NCBI GenBank assembly: GCA_949297205.1
Contig: CASFSH010000130.1
Span: 1 to 5,745 of the forward strand
DNA from: an uncultured Bacillota bacterium
GTDB lineage: Bacteria > Bacillota > Clostridia > UBA1381
Length of the DNA stretch: 5,745 nt
Direction: 5' to 3'
The notes beneath the pieces were generated by a model, which was given only the letters and a program-made list of their open reading frames with translations, ran no database searches and was not told where the DNA came from. Shown piece by piece: positions 1-5,721 of this stretch. A program made the position numbers and the translations under genes. How positions within the stretch are numbered: the first letter of the stretch is position 1; each line of letters starts with the position of its first letter.

Positions 1-470
1 TTCTGAAGACGGTTTTTGTAAATGTTTAATTCCTCTTTCAGATTATGATGGTGACGTGTTAATTGCTTCTGCTCATAGAGATCAAATCGGTTTACTTTAG
101 TAATGCGATATGGTTTCTTGCGATGATTGGAGGAAATCACATCGCAAATAGTAATGGAATCAAGAGTATCATTTTTGGTGATACCGCCTTGAATTTTCCT
201 TGTAAGGTCAGTTGTCGTGGGGTTGATGAGTGCAACAGTATATTGGTTATCAAGAAGATATTTAAGCAGAGCAAAATGGTAATGCCCGGTATCTTCCATT
301 CCGATAAGAAGTTCCGACTTGGCATAGTTGCTTAGCTTTTGGATGAGATACAAAAATCCGGTCTGATTGTTATCAAAAACAGACGGATTTAAGAGTATTT
401 CACCGGTTCCTTTGTCAATTATGGAAAAAGTGTGTTTGTTTTTACCGATGTCAATTCCGACTAAAATCAT
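1..470 (-). CDS. IS110-family DEDD transposase (RNA-guided recombinase), N-terminal part cut by window edge
   Basis: The minus strand reads open for 156 codons from ATG at 470-468 to the window edge. The translation begins MILVGIDIGKNKHTFSIID, the RuvC-like opening of IS110 transposases. Three parts of the DEDD catalytic set are visible: D7 in GIDIGK, E59 in GMEDTGHY, and D101/D104 in KNDTLDSITICDVI, where family members often have KTDxxDA. NP at residues 83-84 matches the conserved NP before that motif. The C-terminal Tnp domain with the catalytic serine is off the left edge, so integrity cannot be judged. The start is supported by GAAAGGA ten bases upstream (487-481). Such enzymes recombine DNA as directed by a bridge RNA from the element's own non-coding end. 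Identification is strong; whether the full protein is intact is unknown. Confidence 0.9.
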   Translation of the reverse strand, partial: MILVGIDIGKNKHTFSIIDKGTGEILLNPSVFDNNQTGFLYLIQKLSNYAKSELLIGMEDTGHYHFALLKYLLDNQYTVALINPTTTDLTRKIQGGITKNDTLDSITICDVISSNHRKKPYRITKVNRFDLYEQKQLTRHHHNLKEELNIYKNRLQ

Positions 471-480
471 GGTAATGCAT

Positions 481-487
481 TCCTTTC
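481..487 (-). promoter_or_regulatory. Ribosome binding site of the IS110 transposase
   Basis: On the minus strand GAAAGGA precedes the transposase ATG with a ten-base spacer. It decides the start at 470 over the ATG ten bases upstream (480-478), which is out of frame. Confidence 0.65.
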
Positions 488-656
488 GTAATAAGTTGTA
501 ATGTGTTATCCACAACACTTGCTCCGTAAAACCTGGTACGAGATACGAATTCAAAGACTCATCTAACTAATCATTACTGAGAAACAAGGTGTGGTGAGAA
601 CCTCCTTGAAGTAGTCAAAGCCACAGGACAAATATATCAAATCCACATTACTTATT
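485..656 (-). ncRNA. Candidate bridge RNA of the IS110 element
   Basis: This is the non-coding end directly upstream of the transposase, where IS110-group elements encode their bridge RNA in the same direction as the transposase. Seen in the sequence: a long-range inverted repeat, AATAA-gtt-GTAATGTG (490-505) with CACATTAC-TTATT (644-656), gives a closing stem of 8 plus 5 pairs around about 138 bases. Inside it a nested hairpin is formed by CAAGG/CCTTG (585-589, 604-608) with GGT/ACC (593-595, 600-602). Smaller stems lie at 525-540 (CGTA/TACG) and 503-518 (GTGTT/AACAC, competing with the closing stem). Size fits known bridge RNAs of about 150-250 bases. No similarity search or folding was run, the ends are approximate, and which loops would bind target or donor is not established. 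Confidence 0.5.
585..608 (-). other. Nested hairpin within the candidate bridge RNA
   Basis: CAAGG pairs with CCTTG over an asymmetric internal loop, and GGT pairs with ACC around a four-base loop. It is the clearest local stem in the non-coding end of the insertion sequence. Confidence 0.45.
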
Positions 657-659
657 TAT

Positions 660-688
660 ATAATACCAATAAACTAAACCGTAATCAA
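660..688 (-). promoter_or_regulatory. Possible sigma-70 promoter for bridge RNA and transposase
   Basis: On the minus strand TTGATT (688-683) and TATTAT (665-660) are separated by exactly 17 bases. Transcription would start near 653, just at the outer side of the predicted RNA closing stem. That agreement of promoter position and RNA structure is the main support. The region is AT-rich, so a chance match is possible. Confidence 0.4.
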
Positions 689-710
689 CCACGGATTAAA
701 AGGTTGATAG

Positions 711-722
711 AAAGGAGAAAGG
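711..722 (+). promoter_or_regulatory. Strong ribosome binding site in front of the 17-codon frame
   Basis: The purine run AAAGGAGAAAGG contains GGAG (714-717) nine bases before ATG at 727. It is a far better site than the AGGA directly before the mannosidase start, which is why the short frame at 727 is taken seriously. Confidence 0.5.
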
Positions 723-763
723 TATAATGCAACGACCGTTAGATGAGTCAATTACATTATACC
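721..763. repeat. Perfect 9-bp inverted repeat ahead of the mannosidase gene
   Basis: GGTATAATG (721-729) and CATTATACC (755-763) are perfect reverse complements, 25 bases apart. The left arm covers the end of a strong ribosome binding site and the ATG of a 17-codon frame. The right arm lies just before the weak ribosome binding site of the mannosidase gene. It could be a split operator or an RNA hairpin affecting translation. The arms also contain TATAAT on each strand, so low-complexity coincidence is possible. Confidence 0.4.
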
Positions 764-780
764 AGGATATAATACCATGA
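727..780 (+). CDS. Possible 17-residue leader peptide overlapping the mannosidase start
   Basis: ATG at 727 opens the peptide MQRPLDESITLYQDIIP and ends at TGA 778-780, overlapping the mannosidase ATG as ATGA. It has a strong ribosome binding site at ideal distance, and the overlap would couple its translation to the mannosidase. I do not recognise the peptide. It could be a leader for coupled translation, a remnant of a gene cut by the insertion sequence, or chance. An in-frame TAA at 697-699 shows the frame does not continue further upstream in the present sequence. Confidence 0.35.
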   Translation: MQRPLDESITLYQDIIP

Positions 781-3422
781 AAAAACTATTTATTTACTCG
801 ACCGAGCACGCCGACCTTGTATGGCGGCGCTGTTTCGACAGAGATTTTACTTTTAAGGGCAGAAATTTTGTATCCTATGCAGATATCGAAGGGTATTTTA
901 TTAAAGATAACATAGAATTTTGCAGAAAATACGATGAATTTCGTTTTACGGTTGAAAGTCCGGCTATGCTGAAAAAATTTCTTGAGAAAAACCCGGATTA
1001 TGAGGATGAAATTAAAAAGCTCATTTCCGAGGGCAGAATTAAAATGCCTTTTGCCGGAAACAACATTGTTGACAGCAATCTTATATCGGGAGAGGGAATA
1101 GTCAGAAATTTCCTCTACGGCAGAGAGTATCTTAAAAACAATTTCGGACACGTTCCCTATGGTATGGACAGAAACGATGCCTTCGGAAATACTGCGCAGC
1201 TTCCGCAGATTGCGAGAAAATTCGGTTCAAAGTGGATTTATCACATTACATACAGTACCCCTGACAATCTTTATTGGCGGGGACTTGACGGCAGTACCGT
1301 CCTTGTATGGAAGCCGAAGTGTGTAGGCTATACGGGCGGCTATTACAAATATCCGCCATGCCCTGCTTGCGGAGGACACCGCGATAAGGACTGCCCGGTA
1401 TGCGGCAACAGACGAATAGATGTTGAGTTTCTTGAAAAAATGCGTGTCACACTGCCCGATAAGCTGCCCGATTTTGACGATACGATACCGCCGTATATTT
1501 ACTGCGGCGGCGAGGAAATACTGCCAAGTGAGAGCGTTATTAAATGGGCACGAAATCATGCGGACGAGTACGATATACAATTCATCGATTATGACGATTA
1601 TCTGCCGTATATCTCCGATATGATAGAACATTCCGACAATCCGTCGGAGAGTGAAATTCATTCATCGGCGGAAATCAATGCCAACAACACCGGCTGTTAT
1701 GTAACGAGAATTAAGACAAAGCAGACCTTAAGAGAAAATGAAAATCTGCTTACTGCGCTTGAAGCTCTTGCCTGTGCGGACGCACTCAAAAACGGCGGAT
1801 ATGATTATGAAAAGATAGAGGGCATATGGGAAAAATATTTCTTCACCGCTTTCCACGATGCTGTAACGGCAACTCATATTGACGCGGCATATGATGAAAT
1901 AATGGACACCGCCACCGAAATCAAGTGTGAGGCACAAAGCATGGCAAATGATTTGCTTAAAAATTCGGTAAAAGAAAATGACAGAGTTATAACTATATAT
2001 AATCCGTACGGCAGCAGCGTGTCAAAGGAGGTTTTTGTCAAAGTAAAAACCGATGACGATATACGCCTTGTTGATGAAAACGGAAACGAAACAGATATTT
2101 GCAGCTATGAAAAGAAGGACGGAGAGGTGACTTTGTCCTTTTGGGCAAGAGGCTTAAAGTCGTTTTCGACAAACGTATACACTATCGTAAAAACCGATAA
2201 GCCCTTTAACAAGGAGGAAACTGTTCTTTGCAGAATGAGCGGACTTAAGGGCAAGCCGGTTCTGACCGATGTTACGGCAGACGAAAAAACAACTGTATCA
2301 GAAAATGAAACGGTAATTGAAAATGAATTTTTCAGAATTATTGCGGTTGATAACGGTATCAAAGAAATTTTTGATAAAAAACTAAACACGATTATATCAA
2401 AACAGAGCGAATATATGGTCGGCGAATGGATTCTTGAGCATGACGAGGGATCGCCATGGTCTACTCTTTCGCCCGATATGCGAAGACAGGCTTTGAGCAA
2501 ATACACAAGACTTGTTAAGATTACAAAGACAGACGGTGAGCAAAGACTTGATTTCCTCATTCATCCGGGGGATATTGAGGGCTACGGCGTTATGGCGTTT
2601 GATATAAACTACAGCGTCAGCCTGAAAAAGAACTGCGATATTGTCTGTTTCTCATCGGACGTAAGATGGGATACGCAGAATTACAGACTGAGGATTGCCG
2701 TCCCCGTAATCGGCGAGACGAGAGATTTTTACGATTTTCCATACGGTGTAATTGAGAGTAAACCGTATAAACCCGAGGTTGTCTGGGAGGATAACGCGTC
2801 AAAATGGGCGAGTGCGGCAGGCGATTATCCGGCAATAAATTGGGCAGGTGTACAGACAAACAGCTACAGCATTGCCATGTTTAACAAGGGTACACCTTCA
2901 TACCAAATTAACAGTGACAGCAAAGGAAACGGTACGATATATCTCAGCGTTTTAAGAAGCCCATCGGTCGGCTCATACCTTCACAGCCCAGTGGAATACA
3001 CAATGACAGACTATGACGGTATGCGCGATGCCGGAGAACATCATTTCGAGTACGGTATAAAGGCATACGCCAAAGGCTTTGATGAAAATGACGCGGTAAC
3101 GGACGGAATTGCATTTAATTCTCAGCTTTGTACCGTAAACGGATATGCCGATATTGCACCCTTGCCGGTATCGGAATGTGACGGCGCGAGAATTGCGGCG
3201 GTAAAGATGTCCCAGGACAGAAAAGGACTTATTGTGAGAATAAACGAGTATCACGGAAAGAACGGAAGCGGCAGACTTATTCTCCCCGAAAGCATAAACG
3301 CAAAGGCAGTATATTCGTGCGACCTCAAGGAGGACAAAGAGCAACAGCTTTCTATAGACGGCGGCTCGGTTAAGCTTGACATTAAGCCGTTTGAAATTAA
3401 AACTCTGTATATTGAGCTGTGA
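777..3422 (+). CDS. GH38 alpha-mannosidase, cytoplasmic
   Basis: The 881-residue protein has the full length and layout of family GH38 alpha-mannosidases, retaining zinc-dependent enzymes that remove alpha-linked mannose. The N-terminal catalytic domain (about 1-290) holds the zinc ligands H11 and D13 in EHAD, and the nucleophile D134 in RNDAFGNTAQLPQI, matching the family's DxFG-LPQ motif. The middle helical domain (about 300-390) carries GCYVTRIKTKQ and the zinc/active-site motif FHDAVTATHIDAAYDE with H360 and D361. The rest is the beta-sandwich C-terminal domain, ending KPFEIKTLYIEL as usual. An insertion at 195-209 has four cysteines (CPAC...CPVC), probably a zinc knuckle. There is no signal peptide, so it acts inside the cell on imported or partly degraded mannosides. 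The start at 777 has AGGA nine bases upstream (764-767). The gene leads an operon with a GH36-type gene 58 bases downstream. Family is certain; linkage specificity cannot be read from the sequence. Confidence 0.93.
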   Translation: MKKLFIYSTEHADLVWRRCFDRDFTFKGRNFVSYADIEGYFIKDNIEFCRKYDEFRFTVESPAMLKKFLEKNPDYEDEIKKLISEGRIKMPFAGNNIVDSNLISGEGIVRNFLYGREYLKNNFGHVPYGMDRNDAFGNTAQLPQIARKFGSKWIYHITYSTPDNLYWRGLDGSTVLVWKPKCVGYTGGYYKYPPCPACGGHRDKDCPVCGNRRIDVEFLEKMRVTLPDKLPDFDDTIPPYIYCGGEEILPSESVIKWARNHADEYDIQFIDYDDYLPYISDMIEHSDNPSESEIHSSAEINANNTGCYVTRIKTKQTLRENENLLTALEALACADALKNGGYDYEKIEGIWEKYFFTAFHDAVTATHIDAAYDEIMDTATEIKCEAQSMANDLLKNSVKENDRVITIYNPYGSSVSKEVFVKVKTDDDIRLVDENGNETDICSYEKKDGEVTLSFWARGLKSFSTNVYTIVKTDKPFNKEETVLCRMSGLKGKPVLTDVTADEKTTVSENETVIENEFFRIIAVDNGIKEIFDKKLNTIISKQSEYMVGEWILEHDEGSPWSTLSPDMRRQALSKYTRLVKITKTDGEQRLDFLIHPGDIEGYGVMAFDINYSVSLKKNCDIVCFSSDVRWDTQNYRLRIAVPVIGETRDFYDFPYGVIESKPYKPEVVWEDNASKWASAAGDYPAINWAGVQTNSYSIAMFNKGTPSYQINSDSKGNGTIYLSVLRSPSVGSYLHSPVEYTMTDYDGMRDAGEHHFEYGIKAYAKGFDENDAVTDGIAFNSQLCTVNGYADIAPLPVSECDGARIAAVKMSQDRKGLIVRINEYHGKNGSGRLILPESINAKAVYSCDLKEDKEQQLSIDGGSVKLDIKPFEIKTLYIEL
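1359..1406 (+). other. Four-cysteine putative zinc knuckle within the GH38 catalytic domain
   Basis: Residues 195-210 read CPACGGHRDKDCPVCG, a C-x2-C-x7-C-x2-C arrangement like the zinc ribbons of DnaJ or rubredoxin-type knuckles. It sits after the VLVWKPKCVGYTGGYY segment of the catalytic domain and is not part of the GH38 zinc active site. Classic lysosomal and Golgi GH38 enzymes lack such an insert as far as I know. Some clostridial relatives may share it. Confidence 0.6.
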
Positions 3423-3480
3423 TAAGTCTGTATTTCAAACAACTAAACACTAATAAAATATTTGCATAACGGAGAACATT
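3423..3480 (+). promoter_or_regulatory. Short intergenic gap with ribosome binding site for the GH36-type gene
   Basis: The 58-base gap shows no terminator hairpin and no convincing promoter, so the two glycosidase genes are probably on one transcript. GGAG at 3471-3474 lies six bases before ATG 3481 and supports that start. Confidence 0.6.
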
Positions 3481-4035
3481 ATGGAACTTAGTATAAACAA
3501 ATTAAATTTCGATTTTGAGTTGGAACTCAAGGATATGTTTTACAAAAATTATCCGATAAAATATTCAAGTGAAGAAAGCACAAAGGATAAAATTGTTTTT
3601 AAAAATGATGAAATCAAAGCAAAGGCAAGTCTTAAGCTTTTATGGGGCGAAAATTCCTTGTGTATCGCATTTGACGTAAGCACCGGCAATTTCGGCGGCT
3701 GGGATATTAACAGACAGTTCGCCGCGTATGACTCGATAACGCTTAAGCTTTATGACAAAAACGGAATAAATAAAATTATGGGTGGCAAATTTGATTTGGG
3801 CGTAAAATCTGATTTCTGGACATGCGCGTTTCATGCAAACGGCTTTAACGAGTTGCCGGGGCGTGTCGCGTCAATGCTGATGAAAAGCGATGATACTTAT
3901 TATCATATAATGCCGCTTTGCCAAGGCGATTTTAAAGGCGAGCTGAAAAACAGCGATGACGGCGCTTTGAGAATAACGTTTTCGCCGTACAGAAGCGGAT
4001 ATATGCGCATAAACGGCTGTGCGGCGATTATTTAG
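3481..4035 (+). CDS. N-terminal fragment of the GH36/Sip1-type protein (184 aa to the TAG)
   Basis: This piece is the N-terminal beta-sandwich half-domain of a Sip1/raffinose synthase-type protein. The recognisable stretches are SDFWTCAFH (110-118) and the PGRVASMLMKSDDTYYHIMP region (126-145), followed by QGDFKGEL, which correspond to the family's W-rich strand and llPl-dG-F motif. It contains no catalytic residues, so the fragment alone cannot be an enzyme. The ATG at 3481 is well supported by GGAG. It ends at an amber codon in the middle of a strand, not at a domain boundary. If translated alone it would probably be unstable. Confidence 0.7.
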   Translation: MELSINKLNFDFELELKDMFYKNYPIKYSSEESTKDKIVFKNDEIKAKASLKLLWGENSLCIAFDVSTGNFGGWDINRQFAAYDSITLKLYDKNGINKIMGGKFDLGVKSDFWTCAFHANGFNELPGRVASMLMKSDDTYYHIMPLCQGDFKGELKNSDDGALRITFSPYRSGYMRINGCAAII

Positions 4036-4059
4036 TGGGGCAGCGATCCTTATAAAACG

Positions 4060-5601
4060 GTGCGTAACAATATCGCAAACGGATATGAGGCTTTGGGCTT
4101 AAAAAATGCGATGACCGAAAATAAGCGATGCAGTGAGATTTTCGACTATCTCGGCTGGTGCAGCTGGGACGGCTTCAGAACCAATGTAAGCTCAGAGGGT
4201 TTGTACGGCAAAATGCGGGAATTTAACGAAAAAGGCGTGCCTGTAAAGTGGGTTCTCATTGACGACGGCTGGTATTGCGAGGATGATGACAGAAGAAAGA
4301 TACGGGATTATAAAGAGGTCTCGGAAAAGTTCCCCGAAGGGTTAAAGGAATTTGTCAAAACATCAAAAGAGAAATACGGGATAAAATATGTCGGTATGTG
4401 GGAATGTTACGGCGGCGGTTGGAACGGTGTTGACCCAAGCGGTACGATTATGTCAAAGCACGCCGACACGATTGATATTTTCCCTGACGGCGTTGTGTAT
4501 CCGAAAACAGACGAGGCGGGCGGATTTGTCTATTGGAACCGCCGGCACGACTATTTGAGCCGCTGCGGAGTTGATTTTTTGAAAATCGACGTGGAAAACG
4601 AAATGGAATCGTGTATGCACGGGCGTAAGGCTGTCGGCGAAACGGCTCGTGAGTCCATAAAAGCAATGGAAGCGTCTGTCGGCTTGTACTTTGACGGCGC
4701 GTGCATAAACTGCACCGGTATGGGGCAGGAAGCACTCTGGAACAGAAACGTAGGTATGGTAAACAGAAATTCCGAGGATTTTATATGGAACGATGTAAAA
4801 ACAATGAACGGATTTGTGAACAGCAATATATTTAATTCGCTTTATCACAGCTATTTTTCAGTTCTCGACTGGGATATGATGATGAGCGATTCGCCTTCAA
4901 CAAGAATGAATACCGTCCTTCATGCCATGAGCGGCGGACTTATGTATTTATCTGACAGAGTGGGCGAAACAAATCCCGAAACAGTTCTGCCCTTCTGTAT
5001 GTCGGACGGAAAATTACTTAAATGCGACTGCGCGGCAATGCCTGCGGAGGAGAATTTTTTCGTTGACTCGCTTACGGAAAAATACGCGCTTAAGGCTTGG
5101 AATATATGCGGACAAAGCGGTATTTTGGGGCTGTTTAACGTGTTTACGGGCGAAGAGGAGATTGAGTGCGAGTTCAAAATAAGCGATATTCATAATATCA
5201 ATGGAGATAAATTTATTTTATACGATTGGTTCGGCAAAAAGACGATTGTTTCAAACCGCGATATGGTACATAAAATTTCAATAAAGCCTTATGAAGCGTT
5301 TTTGTTTATAGCCGTACCGATAGAAAACAATATTGCAATTCTCGGTGATAAGGAAAAATATATTTCACCGGCAGTTATCGAAAAACGAATAGTAAACGAT
5401 GATACGCTTTCGCTCGTCCTAAAGTATGGCTGCAAGCCTAGCTTTTATGCCGAAACCGAGCCGTCAATAACGATTAACGGTAAAGCCGCAAGGGCGCTGA
5501 AAGACGGGGATATATATAGCCGACTGCTCGGATATAAGCGGCGAAGTGATTGTCACCGTTACGGTGTAATCAGAAAACAATTAAAAAACAGAATGAATTG
5601 A
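4060..5601 (+). CDS. Catalytic-domain fragment of the GH36/Sip1-type protein (513 aa)
   Basis: This piece holds the TIM-barrel and the C-terminal sandwich. Numbering from GTG 4060: DYLGWCSWDGF (29-39) and LIDDGWY (66-72) are hallmark barrel motifs of the raffinose synthase/GH36 group. D177 in LKIDVENE fits the nucleophile and D240 in NRNSEDF the acid/base. DWDMMMSDSPS (270-280), MSGGLMYLSD and KAWNICGQSGILGLFNVF follow in family order. GTG at 4060 has no ribosome binding site and lies 24 bases after the TAG, inside the conserved DPYKTVRNNI segment, so independent initiation is unlikely. Residues from 487 on (SRLLGYKRR...) are the out-of-frame tail caused by the AT-repeat lesion. It retains all catalytic residues but lacks the N-terminal sandwich unless the stop is read through. 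Confidence 0.75.
   Translation: MRNNIANGYEALGLKNAMTENKRCSEIFDYLGWCSWDGFRTNVSSEGLYGKMREFNEKGVPVKWVLIDDGWYCEDDDRRKIRDYKEVSEKFPEGLKEFVKTSKEKYGIKYVGMWECYGGGWNGVDPSGTIMSKHADTIDIFPDGVVYPKTDEAGGFVYWNRRHDYLSRCGVDFLKIDVENEMESCMHGRKAVGETARESIKAMEASVGLYFDGACINCTGMGQEALWNRNVGMVNRNSEDFIWNDVKTMNGFVNSNIFNSLYHSYFSVLDWDMMMSDSPSTRMNTVLHAMSGGLMYLSDRVGETNPETVLPFCMSDGKLLKCDCAAMPAEENFFVDSLTEKYALKAWNICGQSGILGLFNVFTGEEEIECEFKISDIHNINGDKFILYDWFGKKTIVSNRDMVHKISIKPYEAFLFIAVPIENNIAILGDKEKYISPAVIEKRIVNDDTLSLVLKYGCKPSFYAETEPSITINGKAARALKDGDIYSRLLGYKRRSDCHRYGVIRKQLKNRMN
5510..5518 (+). repeat. AT dinucleotide run, likely frameshift site
   Basis: ATATATATA in the coding sequence marks the point where the family-like C-terminus leaves the frame. 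Loss of one TA pair by slippage explains the shift exactly. The original frame continues to TAA at 5567-5569. Confidence 0.65.
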
Positions 5602-5655
5602 ACCGACCCCCAATTGTTAGACCGAAAATCTAACAATTGGGAGGTTGGTTTTTTT
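5601..5655 (+). terminator. Strong intrinsic (rho-independent) terminator of the glycosidase operon
   Basis: CCCAATTGTTAG (5609-5620) pairs perfectly with CTAACAATTGGG (5630-5641) around the loop ACCGAAAAT. Past a single bulged A (5642) the stem continues as AACCGACC with GGTTGGTT (one G-T pair), making about 20 pairs. Seven T residues (5649-5655) follow, partly within the lower stem. The upstream A-rich stretch is short, so it probably acts on plus-strand transcripts only. It follows the restored stop at 5569 by about 30 bases and touches the present stop at 5601. Confidence 0.9.
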
Positions 5656-5678
5656 CGTGGCAAAATATAGTTTTGTTG

Positions 5679-5687
5679 TGATATAAT
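5679..5687 (+). promoter_or_regulatory. Extended -10 promoter motif, first copy
   Basis: TGATATAAT matches the extended -10 consensus TGnTATAAT. No good -35 box is seen 16-18 bases upstream. It is part of the 12-base repeat TGTGATATAATA found at 5677-5688 and again at 5711-5722. Confidence 0.45.
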
Positions 5688-5691
5688 ATAG

Positions 5692-5721
5692 TTGTAACAT
5701 CATAGTCCAATGTGATATAAT
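5692..5721 (+). promoter_or_regulatory. Promoter for a gene beyond the right edge (TTGTAA-18-TATAAT, extended -10)
   Basis: TTGTAA (5692-5697) and TATAAT (5716-5721) are 18 bases apart, with TG one base before the -10. It lies directly after the operon terminator. It is followed by a purine-rich leader containing AAAGAGGG (5734-5741), a likely ribosome binding site for a plus-strand gene starting just outside the window. Confidence 0.6.

Larger units (their letters stand above)
1..750 (-). mobile_element. IS110-family insertion sequence, partial (transposase end plus long non-coding end)
   Basis: The element is recognised by its DEDD transposase (470 down to the left edge) and the roughly 200-280 bp of non-coding DNA before the transposase start. 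In IS110-group elements such a non-coding end carries the bridge RNA. The far end lies outside the window. The near end is not resolved: IS110 elements have no terminal inverted repeats and no clear target duplication to mark it. The limit drawn at 750 is the outermost plausible one, chosen because 738-749 matches a segment inside the non-coding end. A tip as close as about 665-690 is also possible. Confidence 0.6.
3481..5601 (+). pseudogene. GH36-type alpha-galactosidase/raffinose synthase (Sip1) family gene, broken by TAG and a frameshift
   Basis: Two open frames, 3481-4032 and 4036-5601, lie in the same phase and are separated only by TAG 4033-4035. Across the stop, CAAII-TAG-WGSDPYKTVRNNI reads as continuous Sip1-family sequence, where a strand is followed by a GxDPY helix. 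A second lesion lies in ATATATATA at 5510-5518. Restoring one lost TA pair gives ...GDIYI followed by ADCSDISGEVIVTVTV and TAA at 5567-5569, a proper terminal beta strand. The present frame instead runs into a basic, patternless tail to 5601. The repaired protein would have about 696 residues, normal for the family (about 600-780). Two independent breaks argue for a decaying gene. Alternatives are assembly errors, or amber readthrough for the first break. Family relatives act on alpha-galactosides such as raffinose or stachyose; the exact activity is unknown. Confidence 0.8.

Noticed and set aside
63..335. 90-codon plus-strand open frame over the left region
   Set aside because: It is antisense to the IS110 transposase, whose DEDD motifs are clear on the minus strand. 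The plus-strand protein has no family features.
768..773. TATAAT just before the mannosidase ATG as its promoter
   Set aside because: Transcription would start inside the gene, after the start codon, and no -35 box lies at the right distance.
1227..1661. Long minus-strand open frames inside the mannosidase gene (also 786-1151, 2105-2560 and 2973-3344)
   Set aside because: They lie opposite an intact GH38 gene with conserved motifs throughout, and show no recognisable domains or ribosome binding sites.
4060..4062. GTG as the genuine start of a separate alpha-galactosidase
   Set aside because: There is no ribosome binding site, and it lies inside the conserved DPYKTVRNNI segment whose beginning is before it in the same frame.
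4448..4848. Three overlapping minus-strand open frames opposite the GH36 catalytic domain
   Set aside because: Overlapping antisense frames in three phases are a by-product of composition. The plus strand carries the conserved catalytic motifs.
3481..5601. Alternative genetic code with TAG as a sense codon
   Set aside because: Only one in-frame TAG occurs in over 1,500 codons of the two glycosidase genes, and the same gene carries an independent frameshift. Ordinary decay or local readthrough explains it better.
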